IMG/VR virus record: IMGVR_UViG_3300029448_000177
Span: 1 to 34,492 of that record
Source of the DNA: a virus
DNA length: 34,492 bases
Strand: one strand, 5' to 3'
The position numbers were made by a program, and so were the translations under genes. The notes under the pieces were generated by a model. The model was not told where the DNA came from. It searched no databases and saw only the letters and a list, made by a program, of their open reading frames with translations. This document shows positions 7,701 through 15,190 of this stretch, in pieces; positions within the stretch are counted from its first letter, which is position 1, and each line of letters starts with the position of its first letter.

Positions 7701-8819
7701 ATGGCAATTGCATCCTCCCCAAGCGACTATACAGCAATAAATGTTGATTACTCAACAGGTAGTGGTTATTATACTGATAAAGGAGCAGTTGCAGATATGC
7801 TACAAATACCAGCATTTTCAAGTTCTACTTATCCAACTCAAGCACAAGTTGGTGCAATTATTAAAAACATAGAAGGAATGATTGATGATAAGGTAAAGCG
7901 TTCTTATAGGCCAATTATTTACAGAAATGAATTTCATAACTTTGAATTTATTCGACACCCTATGCAAGCATACTATGGTGGATATGTAGGCTTTGTTCAA
8001 TTAGATACTTTAAAACTAAAGAAAGTAATTTCACTACAAGTTTGGCAAGGAAACAGTTATCAAGAACTTGCTTCTGCTCAAGCGAGTTTAACTCTCGACC
8101 CAACAGGATATAAAAATTTAAGAAGCATTACATTACAATTACCTAATAGTGGTGATTCTTGGGTTTTATATCATCACGCTGAAGGTTCTTTAGCCGCACA
8201 TAATACTTTTCATAATGGCTTTGGTTCAAAAACAACTGCTCAAGAGATTTGTCATTTAATCAACGAAGAATACCCTTCAAAGACAGCACAGTTTACAGGC
8301 GCAACAAGAGATAAAATATTGGAGTCTTCGCCAAATAGCCTTAACATAGGAGATTTCTTTTATGCTTCTACTGACCCCGATAACGGCAACAAAGTGAACA
8401 TTTCTAGCCTTTTAGCAGGTGAAGATGGCTCAAATTGCACCATCACCATCACCGATAAAGCGGGTCAAACATCAAATACTTCGTCGGTTGCGTTCACCGA
8501 CATGCAAGATATGAAGAGACTTGGTTCATTCTGGGCAATAGGAGATGAAGGGCGTATTTTCTTTTTAAGAGACTATCCATACCATACTCAAAATTCAATC
8601 ATTTGCACCTATATTGCAGGTAGTAGTCGTGTTCCGTCTGCAATACATAAAGCCGCTACTATGTTAGTTGCGGCTGAATTACTTAGACATGACGACCAAA
8701 CAATTTTAATTGCTGAAACTGGTGGTAATATCTCAACGAAGGAAAAGTATGATATACTGAAAAAGGAAGCAGATGATATACTCAAGGGCAAGTCCGACTT
8801 GGTTTTCTTACTTGATTGA
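7701..8819 (+). CDS. Head-tail adaptor (connector) protein with inserted domain
   Basis: 372 residues. The N-terminal part (about 25-65: TDKGAVADMLQIP, then a long helix AIIKNIEGMIDDKVKRSYRP) and the C-terminal part (about 305-370: IHKAATMLVAAELLRHD, then EKYDILKKEADDILKG) match the helical pattern of gp6-type adaptors that sit under the portal. Adaptors are usually 100-200 residues; here about 100 residues of beta-rich sequence (roughly 165-275) are inserted. Part of that insert, near 8383-8512, uses C-ending codons unlike the flanks. The start is ATG with GAAGGTG (7687-7693) inside the previous gene. The adaptor call is a pattern judgement supported by position before the tail terminator. 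Confidence 0.6.
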   Translation: MAIASSPSDYTAINVDYSTGSGYYTDKGAVADMLQIPAFSSSTYPTQAQVGAIIKNIEGMIDDKVKRSYRPIIYRNEFHNFEFIRHPMQAYYGGYVGFVQLDTLKLKKVISLQVWQGNSYQELASAQASLTLDPTGYKNLRSITLQLPNSGDSWVLYHHAEGSLAAHNTFHNGFGSKTTAQEICHLINEEYPSKTAQFTGATRDKILESSPNSLNIGDFFYASTDPDNGNKVNISSLLAGEDGSNCTITITDKAGQTSNTSSVAFTDMQDMKRLGSFWAIGDEGRIFFLRDYPYHTQNSIICTYIAGSSRVPSAIHKAATMLVAAELLRHDDQTILIAETGGNISTKEKYDILKKEADDILKGKSDLVFLLD

Positions 8820-8829
8820 AGGTGATTTT

Positions 8830-9375
8830 ATGGAATGGTTTAATATAATACAAAAAAACATATTACCTGCGGGAGAATTAGAAAGACGAATGAAAGCGAG
8901 AAAAGAAAAAGAAATAGCAAATGTTCCTCCTGCTCCTACTTTACCTCCGGTTGAAGGAAAAAAAGAATTAACACCGGAACAAAGAGCAAGAAAAAAGAAA
9001 TTAGAGGCTCGTCAAGACTTAAATCAACAGAGGCAATTGCAACGAGAAGAGCGAGAAAATCAACAATCATCTAATGTCTCAACTAATAAAAGAACTCCTC
9101 TACCCGATAATATTAAATCAATTAAAGAAAATAAACCGAAACAAAAAATCCAATTACAAGGCGCAACACCAAAACAAAAGAAAAATCTTAGTGGTAGAGT
9201 TAAAGCCGCACTTCAAAGAAGGGGTGCTAAAAAAGCAGGATTTAGAAATGTTGAAGATTATGAATATTATAAACCTAAAAATGTAGAAAGAAGAAATCTT
9301 GAAGAAAGTATTAAAACGCAAAGAGAAAATCTTAAAAGGAAAAAACAACAAATGTCTTCTTCTGGTGGTCTTTGA
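8830..9375 (+). CDS. Highly charged helical protein, unknown
   Basis: 181 residues from ATG 8830, which lies 3 bases after GAAGGTGAT (8818-8826). A longer in-frame start at 8773 exists but would overlap the previous gene and lacks this signal. The protein is Lys/Arg/Gln/Glu-rich, with a likely coiled coil (QRARKKKLEARQDLNQQRQL) and a basic C-terminal helix (NLEESIKTQRENLKRKKQQ). No family is recognised. Its place between adaptor and tail terminator suggests a neck or minor head role. Confidence 0.55.
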   Translation: MEWFNIIQKNILPAGELERRMKARKEKEIANVPPAPTLPPVEGKKELTPEQRARKKKLEARQDLNQQRQLQREERENQQSSNVSTNKRTPLPDNIKSIKENKPKQKIQLQGATPKQKKNLSGRVKAALQRRGAKKAGFRNVEDYEYYKPKNVERRNLEESIKTQRENLKRKKQQMSSSGGL

Positions 9376-9599
9376 TGAAAACTACTTTAGCGTTGCTCCA
9401 AATTCGAGAATTTAAAAAGTTTTTAGCAATAGAAAAAGAAAGACAATTAGCAACTCAAGAACTATCTGAAGTTTTAGGAATTGATATATCTTTAAGTGAT
9501 GAAGAAGTAATGCAATATGCTCAAGAAAGTTTTATAAAACAATATAATGCTAATATGAAAGAAGAGGTGAATAAATGGATGAAGTCAGCCTTCTCATAG
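9375..9599 (+). CDS. Small helical neck-region protein, unknown
   Basis: 74 residues from ATG 9375, which overlaps the previous stop codon as TGATG; a TTG three bases earlier is possible. The protein is all-helical and charged (IREFKKFLAIEKERQLATQE, then SDEEVMQYAQESFIKQY). Its 3' end overlaps the start of the tail terminator gene by 25 bases and carries that gene's GAGGTGA, so expression of the two is tied. No family is recognised. Confidence 0.55.
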   Translation: MKTTLALLQIREFKKFLAIEKERQLATQELSEVLGIDISLSDEEVMQYAQESFIKQYNANMKEEVNKWMKSAFS

Positions 9600-10084
9600 A
9601 TTTAGTAAGTAGCAATTGGTCTTCTTCCGCTACTACTTTACAAAGTGCGGGAACGATTACAGCCGACCATGTGGCTATTCCTAACTTTGTTGATGTAAGA
9701 ACATTACAAAAGAATAAAGGTGTTCGTTACGATTTAACTGCAAAAGATGTCATTATCTTTTTTGAAGACTCTCAAAGCCTTGAATACCCCACTGTTCACT
9801 TTGATGTTAGGAATGAAACATACTCATTTACTATGCACATACGCACGATTCACGATGAAAGAGCCGGAACAGATGCCGATTTTGGTAAAGATAGGCTAAG
9901 GGCTTTATACTTGGTCGCTCGTCATGCACTTGAGCGTAGCCGAACCGGATATACTGCGAGTGATGGGTCTAAGTTTAATCAATTATTTGTTGGTTCAAGA
10001 AGTGAAAGTAATGACCGTAGTAAGCGTTTATTCGGCTATAAATTAACAATAGAAGCAAAAAGATTCGCATTAACACTCCCTTAG
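9575..10084 (+). CDS. Tail terminator / tail completion protein
   Basis: 169 residues. The mixed alpha/beta pattern is typical of tail terminators: an N-terminal helix (VSLLIDLVSSNW), a strand pair around VIIFFEDSQSLEYPTVHFDV, a strand SFTMHIRTIHDER, then a helix with DRLRALYLVARHALERSRTGY and a final strand pair (LFGYKLTIEAKRFAL). These proteins cap the tail tube and join it to the neck. The location directly before the tail tube gene fits. The start follows GAGGTGA (9564-9570) with 4 bases of spacing. There is no alignment to prove the family. Confidence 0.6.
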   Translation: MDEVSLLIDLVSSNWSSSATTLQSAGTITADHVAIPNFVDVRTLQKNKGVRYDLTAKDVIIFFEDSQSLEYPTVHFDVRNETYSFTMHIRTIHDERAGTDADFGKDRLRALYLVARHALERSRTGYTASDGSKFNQLFVGSRSESNDRSKRLFGYKLTIEAKRFALTLP

Positions 10085-10114
10085 TAAGTTTGTAAAGGAA
10101 AGGAGAGAGATAAC

Positions 10115-11737
10115 ATGTCAGCAGAAGATATATTTTTAGGAAGCCAAGCCAGTTTAACTATGATTCCCGAAGTGGATTTGTATATACCATTAGACCACTC
10201 AAATAGCACTACAACCACATTAAGAGCGCACGATGATTGGGAAGCACATTTTTTAATGGTTACTAATTTATACACAGGTTGTATAGTTGAATTATATGAC
10301 GCTGGCGGTGCAACAACTGTTATTTCTACTCATACTGTTACTTCAAATACTGAAAAGGATTTAATTATAAGTCCTGCTCATGGGCATACTTTGGCTGATG
10401 GTGACTTTATTCACATTAGAGGATATGGTGCGCCATGTGTCGGAGAAAAAAATTCAGCAGTTAAAAGATTAAATGCTGATAATTGGCTCGGTCTTCTCGA
10501 AACTTCTTCTTTCCCGAATGTAGAAGTAGAAATGAAACAAATGAATCTTTCTCTTGGTGGTTCAAGAAACTTTACTCATCAATACAAGGGCATTGAAACT
10601 GCTTCTGGTGGAAACTTAGCATTAGTAGCCAATCACGGTGCTTTCTTATATTATGCTTTAGGAAAATGCACACAAATTGTTGCTACTTTTGAAGCACAGC
10701 CCGCTACTGATTTATTAAATGCTCATGGTTCATTGAGTAATGCTGATGATAGGAGATATGTTTATCTTGATACTACCAATGGTGGTGCTGAAACAGGAAC
10801 AATTACTTCAAGTGAATTTTTAGAACAAGGCCCAATTTTCTATAAAACTGCAAGAGGTTCAAATACTTTAACTCCACCTTTACTTCAAGGATTTGATGTA
10901 GCATCAAATACAGAATTATTAAATAGAGCAACATCAACTGCCACAGCAATAACAAATCCAATTACTTATACTTTTGGTGAAGCAAATGGAGAAAAACTAC
11001 CTTCTTTTGCTTTGGAACAAACAATGGCTAAATCTACTACATTAACTACTAATACTGCAAGTGCTTCCGAAGACACTACTTTTGTTCGTATTGCTAGAGG
11101 AAACCGTGTTAATACTTTAACAATGACCGCTAATGAAAATGAAGAAGTTAAAATGACTTTGGATTTAAATACAAGAGCAGTTCACACATTAGACCAAGAT
11201 GAATCTTATGAAGCAAGAGGCGGTATTTCTGATAATCGCCAACTATTTAACTTTGAACATGCTAATGATACAAGCACAACAGACAGCGATGCAGAGTTTT
11301 TAGAACCTTTCTTCTTTTCAAGTGGGTTGTTTAGTATTTTTGGGCAACAGTTTTTGAAAGTTACAAACTTAACTCTTACAATTAACAATAATCTACAAGA
11401 CAAAAGATTCATTGGTGTAGGTAATAAGTCAATTAAAGACGGCATTCCTGCACAAAGAAACTATGAAGTTGCTTTTACCGCTATGGTAACTGATGACAAA
11501 TTATTTGAAGAGTTATTAAATCAAACAGAAGTTGATGATACTGCTTCAACTCTTCTTACTTTACAATTCGATAAAGCCAACGGTGAACAAATTTTAATTA
11601 AATTACAAGATTACTATTTAAGTGCTGCTAATTTTACTATACCTGATGATAAAGGCCCAATTACAGTAGAAGGAACTGTTATGCCGAGAACTTTAAACTC
11701 TTGCACAGTTAAAACACATTGGGTTTTACAGGGGTGA
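10115..11737 (+). CDS. Major tail tube protein
   Basis: 540 residues. The C-terminal 110 residues show the tube-protein pattern: NYEVAFTAMVTDDKLFEELL, then a strand GEQILIKLQDYYLSAANFTI and IPDDKGPITVEGTVMPRTL. The position directly before the frameshifted chaperone pair and the tape measure gene is diagnostic in long-tailed viruses. It is larger than typical tube proteins (150-300 residues), and residues about 50-110 contain an extra beta module (TGCIVELYDAGGATT to GDFIHIRG), probably surface-exposed on the tube. No separate sheath gene is present, so the tail is probably non-contractile. The start has a GGAAAGGAGAGA leader. Confidence 0.7.
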   Translation: MSAEDIFLGSQASLTMIPEVDLYIPLDHSNSTTTTLRAHDDWEAHFLMVTNLYTGCIVELYDAGGATTVISTHTVTSNTEKDLIISPAHGHTLADGDFIHIRGYGAPCVGEKNSAVKRLNADNWLGLLETSSFPNVEVEMKQMNLSLGGSRNFTHQYKGIETASGGNLALVANHGAFLYYALGKCTQIVATFEAQPATDLLNAHGSLSNADDRRYVYLDTTNGGAETGTITSSEFLEQGPIFYKTARGSNTLTPPLLQGFDVASNTELLNRATSTATAITNPITYTFGEANGEKLPSFALEQTMAKSTTLTTNTASASEDTTFVRIARGNRVNTLTMTANENEEVKMTLDLNTRAVHTLDQDESYEARGGISDNRQLFNFEHANDTSTTDSDAEFLEPFFFSSGLFSIFGQQFLKVTNLTLTINNNLQDKRFIGVGNKSIKDGIPAQRNYEVAFTAMVTDDKLFEELLNQTEVDDTASTLLTLQFDKANGEQILIKLQDYYLSAANFTIPDDKGPITVEGTVMPRTLNSCTVKTHWVLQG

Positions 11738-11741
11738 TTAA

Positions 11742-11864
11742 ATGGTTTCAAAAGCAGAAAAGAGAATTTTAATTCAAGAAAGATTAAAGGCGGCTTCTAA
11801 AAAGAAACCCGCTAAGAAAGATACTCAAAAGGAGACTCCAAAAAAGGATTCTAAATTAGAGTAA
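11742..11864 (+). CDS. Short Lys-rich protein, unknown
   Basis: 40 residues. ATG 11742 lies 4 bases after the tail-tube stop codon; that TGA is itself inside GGGGTGATT, the ribosome binding site. About a third of residues are Lys (for example AASKKKPAKKDTQKETPKK), so it is probably disordered. No function is recognised. The strong start signal argues that it is really translated. Confidence 0.55.
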   Translation: MVSKAEKRILIQERLKAASKKKPAKKDTQKETPKKDSKLE

Positions 11865-11871
11865 TCATATT

Positions 11872-11914
11872 CCACCAACACACCGTTTGTTTGTTTGTTG
11901 GTTTTTGAAGGTGG
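11872..11914 (+). promoter_or_regulatory. Nested hairpins over the chaperone ribosome binding site
   Basis: ACCAACA (11874-11880) pairs with TGTTGGT (11896-11902), followed by five T (11902-11906). CCACC (11872-11876) can instead pair with GGTGG (11910-11914), which is the Shine-Dalgarno of the chaperone gene (GAAGGTGG, 11907-11914). This could attenuate transcription after the tail tube or lower chaperone translation relative to the abundant tube protein. Structure is seen; function is inferred. Confidence 0.4.
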
Positions 11915-11919
11915 ATAAT

Positions 11920-12291
11920 ATGTTAAATAATAAGAAAATAGTAACAGATAAGAGTGCTTTATTTGCACTTACAGATGCGAAGGAACACTTTGTTAAGGTG
12001 TCTCCCGAATCCGATGAATATTTAAAAGTCTGGATTAAAGAACCGACTTGGCTTGAAGCCGAGAAAGCACTTAATTCAGTAATGAAAATAGACCAAAGAA
12101 CACAGTCTTTAGATATTGACTTACAAGCCATGTATAGATACATGATTGAAAACTTTATTGAAAAGACTGAACCCACACTCTCGACTCTCGATATGCTTAG
12201 AATAAACCCATATATCGGAAATCAATTAAAAGAAATACTTCCTAATCCTATGTCTATGATGCAGGAGGATGAAGAAAAAAACGAAGAATAA
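11920..12291 (+). CDS. Tail assembly chaperone, zero-frame product (gpG-like)
   Basis: 123 residues from ATG 11920 (GAAGGTGG 5 bases upstream; an in-frame TTG at 11887 lacks a signal). The protein is mostly helical and acidic, with WLEAEKALNSVMKIDQ and a Met/Glu-rich end QEDEEKNEE. It has the place, size and frameshift site of the gpG-type chaperone that coats the tape measure protein during tail assembly. Ribosomes that slip at 12276-12282 make a 197-residue fusion with the next frame. The role is inferred from gene order plus the frameshift signal; the sequence itself is not diagnostic. Confidence 0.75.
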   Translation: MLNNKKIVTDKSALFALTDAKEHFVKVSPESDEYLKVWIKEPTWLEAEKALNSVMKIDQRTQSLDIDLQAMYRYMIENFIEKTEPTLSTLDMLRINPYIGNQLKEILPNPMSMMQEDEEKNEE

Positions 12292-12323
12292 GAGATTGCA
12301 TTAGGGGCAAAGAATCTTCCCCT
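12263..12323 (+). promoter_or_regulatory. Programmed -1 ribosomal frameshift element
   Basis: The canonical slippery heptamer A_AAA_AAC lies at 12276-12282 in the correct zero-frame phase (GAA AAA AAC). A perfect internal Shine-Dalgarno AGGAGG (12263-12268) sits 7 bases upstream, as in known stimulators such as dnaX. A hairpin AGGGG (12303-12307) with CCCCT (12319-12323) lies about 20 bases downstream. The -1 frame is open from the slip site to 12512. Confidence 0.88.
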
Positions 12324-12512
12324 GATGTAATGTCTTTAGTAACCGTTTATTCTTTATCAAAGGCTTTAGCAATAAGCCCATTAGAAGTTTATAAAATGCC
12401 AATACATTTAGTAAAAGATTTATTATCAGTTCACATAACATTTGAAACCATAAAGGCGGAAGAAATGGAAAAGATGCAAAAAGATATGGAGAGGAAACAA
12501 CATGTCAGATGA
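12282..12512 (+). CDS. Tail assembly chaperone, -1 frame extension (gpT-like)
   Basis: 76 residues read in the -1 frame after the slip at 12276-12282, with no stop codon before 12510-12512. The fusion with the upstream frame gives about 197 residues (gpGT-like), which in known tailed phages recruits tube subunits to the tape measure. The segment has TVYSLSKALAISPLEVYKMP, a pattern common in chaperone T domains, and a charged C-terminal helix. An internal ATG at 12330 exists but has no convincing ribosome binding site, so frameshifting is the likely route. It overlaps the tape measure start by 11 bases. Confidence 0.8.
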   Translation, partial: RRIRDCIRGKESSPDVMSLVTVYSLSKALAISPLEVYKMPIHLVKDLLSVHITFETIKAEEMEKMQKDMERKQHVR

Positions 12513-14544
12513 TATGTCCACTGTTATAAATAGTTTAGATACTCTCCGAACTGGAACAATTAGAGCCGGTGTTGAGTTTAAAGGATTAACAAAAACTCTT
12601 ACTTCTGCGGCGGCAAGCACAGAAGGCGCAGGTAAGGCTTGGACTACATTTAGTCGTTTAGTTTCTGGAACGCCTTTATGGTCTACACAGAACAAAATAA
12701 GAGCATATCTATCTATTTTGGCTGGTTTTGAAACTCGCTCAAAAGCAAATGCAGAAGCCCATAGTAAAGAAGCACAGAAATTATTAGACAAAATTAAAGG
12801 TTATGAAGAGTTAAATAAAGTAATGAAAGATGTTAATGATAACCAAATGGCTTTGATTACATCAACTGGTAATTTAGATGATGATATGATAGAATCTTTA
12901 AAATATACAGAAGCATACCAAAGCGTATTTCAAGCAACAGGCGATACAGAAAAAGCGATGCTTAGAGCAATAAAGTTTATGAACAATAGAAACTCTTTGA
13001 TTAAAGAAGAGCAATTAGCCATCAAAAAAACAGCAAAAATAGCATATGCTTTTGATAATAATAGAGTTAAAGATGCAAAAAAATTAGCAAAAATGAAAGC
13101 AGAAGAAAAAGGTAAAGGTTTTTTTGGTAAAAGAATGGCTTCATTTGGTGCTGGCATAAAAGAAAGATATGCTCAAAAAAGCGACCAATTAGGTGCAGGT
13201 AGAGCAGTAAGAAGAGATGCCGCAAGAGCAAATGCAAAAGGAGTAACTGATAATTTAAAGAGTGCAAAAATGCTTTTAGCACCATTACTATTAGTTACTA
13301 AATCTACCAAATTAATTTATACTGCATTTAATCCATTTTCTAAAGGGGCAATTAAATTTAGAATGAAAATGAGACAATTTACTATGAAACTCCAACCTAT
13401 CATGTCTATGGCATTTAAGTATTTAATTATGTCAATGTTAGCCATAGCAGGATTCTTTGTTATATTAGTTTATTTAAAGAGATATTATGAAATATTAGAA
13501 GAGTTTGGAGTAATAGATGAAATTAAAGTATTAGGTTATATGGTATTTGATTGGCTTAAACTTGGGTGGAAATTAGTTTCATCCTTCATTAATGGAGATT
13601 ATGAAAAAGCATTAGACTATTTAGGGATGTTCGTAGATGATGGAATTGACATATTAATTAAACTTGGTAAAGTTTTATGGGATGCTGGTTTCCTTGCTTT
13701 AGTTGCTGGTTTTGATTTATTGATGGATGCAGTATATAAGTTTTATAAAGACCCCGCTTTCAGAAAAAAAGTAATGGATATATTAATGAAAGTAGCACTA
13801 GTTGTTGTTGCACTAATTGTAATACAATTTTTAATTGGATTAGCACTATCGCTTGCTGCGGCTGCTGCATTACCAATATTAATAGGAATTGCTGTTTTAG
13901 CGGCATTGTTTTCAGTTGCATATTGGTTGGATAAAAAATTCGGTGACTATTACCAAGATATAGAAGATAAAATTAATAATGCTTTAAATACGGTTGTGCA
14001 TTTCTTCGATACTCTCGTTAATGATATTACTAATTTCTTTATTAAAGCGAAAAATGATATAATCTATGGATTTACAGAATTTTTCAAAGTAATTCGAGGG
14101 TTCTTTGACTTTAGTAAAAAAACAGAAGCCGCAAAATCTTGGATGAGAGATGGTTTAGGTTCAATTTTAGAATTTATGAGAAAAATTTTCAGTGCTTTAG
14201 ATGCAGAGGGAAATGTTAGAAAGGGCTATAATGCACTAAAAGACGATATACAAAACAAAGGATTCTTTAAAGCCATTACAGGAAAGGCTATGGGAGGAAC
14301 TTCTCATGGAGGAATGACCCTTGTTGGAGAACAAGGGCCGGAATTAGTTAATTTACCTGCGGGGGCAAGCGTAAAAACAAATTATCAAACAAATAGAATG
14401 ATGGGTGGAACAACCGTCAATAACTATATTACTATCAATGCGAAAGATACTTCTAAAGCAGAAATGAGAAGAATAGCAAATGAATTAAGTAATATGATTA
14501 ATATGAAAGTTAATAGAAGCGGCTCTTCGAGAACAATGGGGTGA
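12502..14544 (+). CDS. Tape measure protein
   Basis: 680 residues. The N-terminal 300 residues are helical and Lys/Ala-rich. Hydrophobic segments lie around 300-330 (FKYLIMSMLAIAGFFVILVY) and 425-475 (VALVVVALIVIQFLIGLAL), as in tape measure proteins that can enter the host membrane. Near the C-terminus is the hallmark GGMTLVGEQGPELVNLPAGA, followed by VNNYITINAKDTSKAEMRR. It determines tail length; at about 1.5 Angstrom per residue the tail would be roughly 100 nm. ATG 12502 overlaps the chaperone frame and follows GAGAGGAAAC. No lysozyme or peptidase domain is seen. Confidence 0.88.
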   Translation: MSDDMSTVINSLDTLRTGTIRAGVEFKGLTKTLTSAAASTEGAGKAWTTFSRLVSGTPLWSTQNKIRAYLSILAGFETRSKANAEAHSKEAQKLLDKIKGYEELNKVMKDVNDNQMALITSTGNLDDDMIESLKYTEAYQSVFQATGDTEKAMLRAIKFMNNRNSLIKEEQLAIKKTAKIAYAFDNNRVKDAKKLAKMKAEEKGKGFFGKRMASFGAGIKERYAQKSDQLGAGRAVRRDAARANAKGVTDNLKSAKMLLAPLLLVTKSTKLIYTAFNPFSKGAIKFRMKMRQFTMKLQPIMSMAFKYLIMSMLAIAGFFVILVYLKRYYEILEEFGVIDEIKVLGYMVFDWLKLGWKLVSSFINGDYEKALDYLGMFVDDGIDILIKLGKVLWDAGFLALVAGFDLLMDAVYKFYKDPAFRKKVMDILMKVALVVVALIVIQFLIGLALSLAAAAALPILIGIAVLAALFSVAYWLDKKFGDYYQDIEDKINNALNTVVHFFDTLVNDITNFFIKAKNDIIYGFTEFFKVIRGFFDFSKKTEAAKSWMRDGLGSILEFMRKIFSALDAEGNVRKGYNALKDDIQNKGFFKAITGKAMGGTSHGGMTLVGEQGPELVNLPAGASVKTNYQTNRMMGGTTVNNYITINAKDTSKAEMRRIANELSNMINMKVNRSGSSRTMG

Positions 14545-14548
14545 TTAA

Positions 14549-15181
14549 ATGTCATATGTATATCTTAAAACTCAAGCATTCAATGGAAGTAATTTATCTA
14601 TAAATACCATTCCTTTAAAGGTTACTAGCGTTGCTATATCTGTAACTAAAACAATTCCGGCGTTTCCTGTTCCTTTATCTGGTGTGGCGGCAGGTGAATC
14701 AATTACTGCGGCATTAGATTTAGGAATGGCTAGTAAAAGTGTTTCATTAAGTGGTTTTATTAACGATACTGAAATTACAAAAACAATTGGTGGGGCAAAT
14801 ACAACATTAACTTTTACCGCACATGAAGTTGCTCAAATGATTGCGGCAGGTGTTGATTCAACAGGTTTTGCTAAAAACCAAGCCTTTTCAGAATTAGTAG
14901 TATTAATGCCTTCTTTTGTGAGTAGTAGTTATTCTGCAAGAGCAGGAATAAATACTAATGATAGAAGCACAGGAACTTTAATACCATTAACATTTGGTTC
15001 AAGAGGTGGGTCAAACTCTAAAGATAATAAAGGCGTTCCGAGTCCATTTTCAGTATTTCCTGATTCTTCTACTGATACGGGATTAACTGGATTTGTAAGA
15101 AGTTTTTCTACTAATTTTGAAGCCGAATCTCACGATTTATCTTTTAGTTTAGAATTTGAAGTAGCATCCGTTGTTCCTTGA
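14549..15181 (+). CDS. Distal tail protein-like, unknown family
   Basis: 210 residues, beta-rich and Ser/Thr/Gly-rich. The N-terminal half contains SVAISVTKTIPAFPVPLSGV and a strand-turn SVSLSGFINDTEI. The C-terminal half ends with a strand pair (GFVRSFSTNFEAESHDLSF). Placed directly after the tape measure, this is where distal tail proteins normally lie, which form the ring between tube and hub. The start signal is GGGGTGATTAAATG with the tape-measure TGA inside it. Assignment is by position and general pattern only. Confidence 0.5.
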   Translation: MSYVYLKTQAFNGSNLSINTIPLKVTSVAISVTKTIPAFPVPLSGVAAGESITAALDLGMASKSVSLSGFINDTEITKTIGGANTTLTFTAHEVAQMIAAGVDSTGFAKNQAFSELVVLMPSFVSSSYSARAGINTNDRSTGTLIPLTFGSRGGSNSKDNKGVPSPFSVFPDSSTDTGLTGFVRSFSTNFEAESHDLSFSLEFEVASVVP

Positions 15182-15190
15182 GGTGATTAA

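Noticed and set aside
8773-8829. Longer start for the 181-residue charged protein
   Set aside because: It would overlap the adaptor gene by 47 bases, and ATG 8830 has the GAAGGTGAT signal at proper spacing.
10115-11737. Tail sheath protein instead of tail tube protein
   Set aside because: The length would fit a sheath, but the C-terminal strands match tube proteins, and no separate tube gene follows before the chaperones.
12330-12512. Independent 60-residue gene starting at ATG 12330
   Set aside because: There is no good ribosome binding site, and the frame is open upstream to an in-phase A_AAA_AAC slip site, so a frameshift extension explains it better.
12426-12791. 121-codon minus-strand frame over chaperone and tape measure genes
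   Set aside because: It crosses the well-supported frameshift and tape measure genes and has no start signal.
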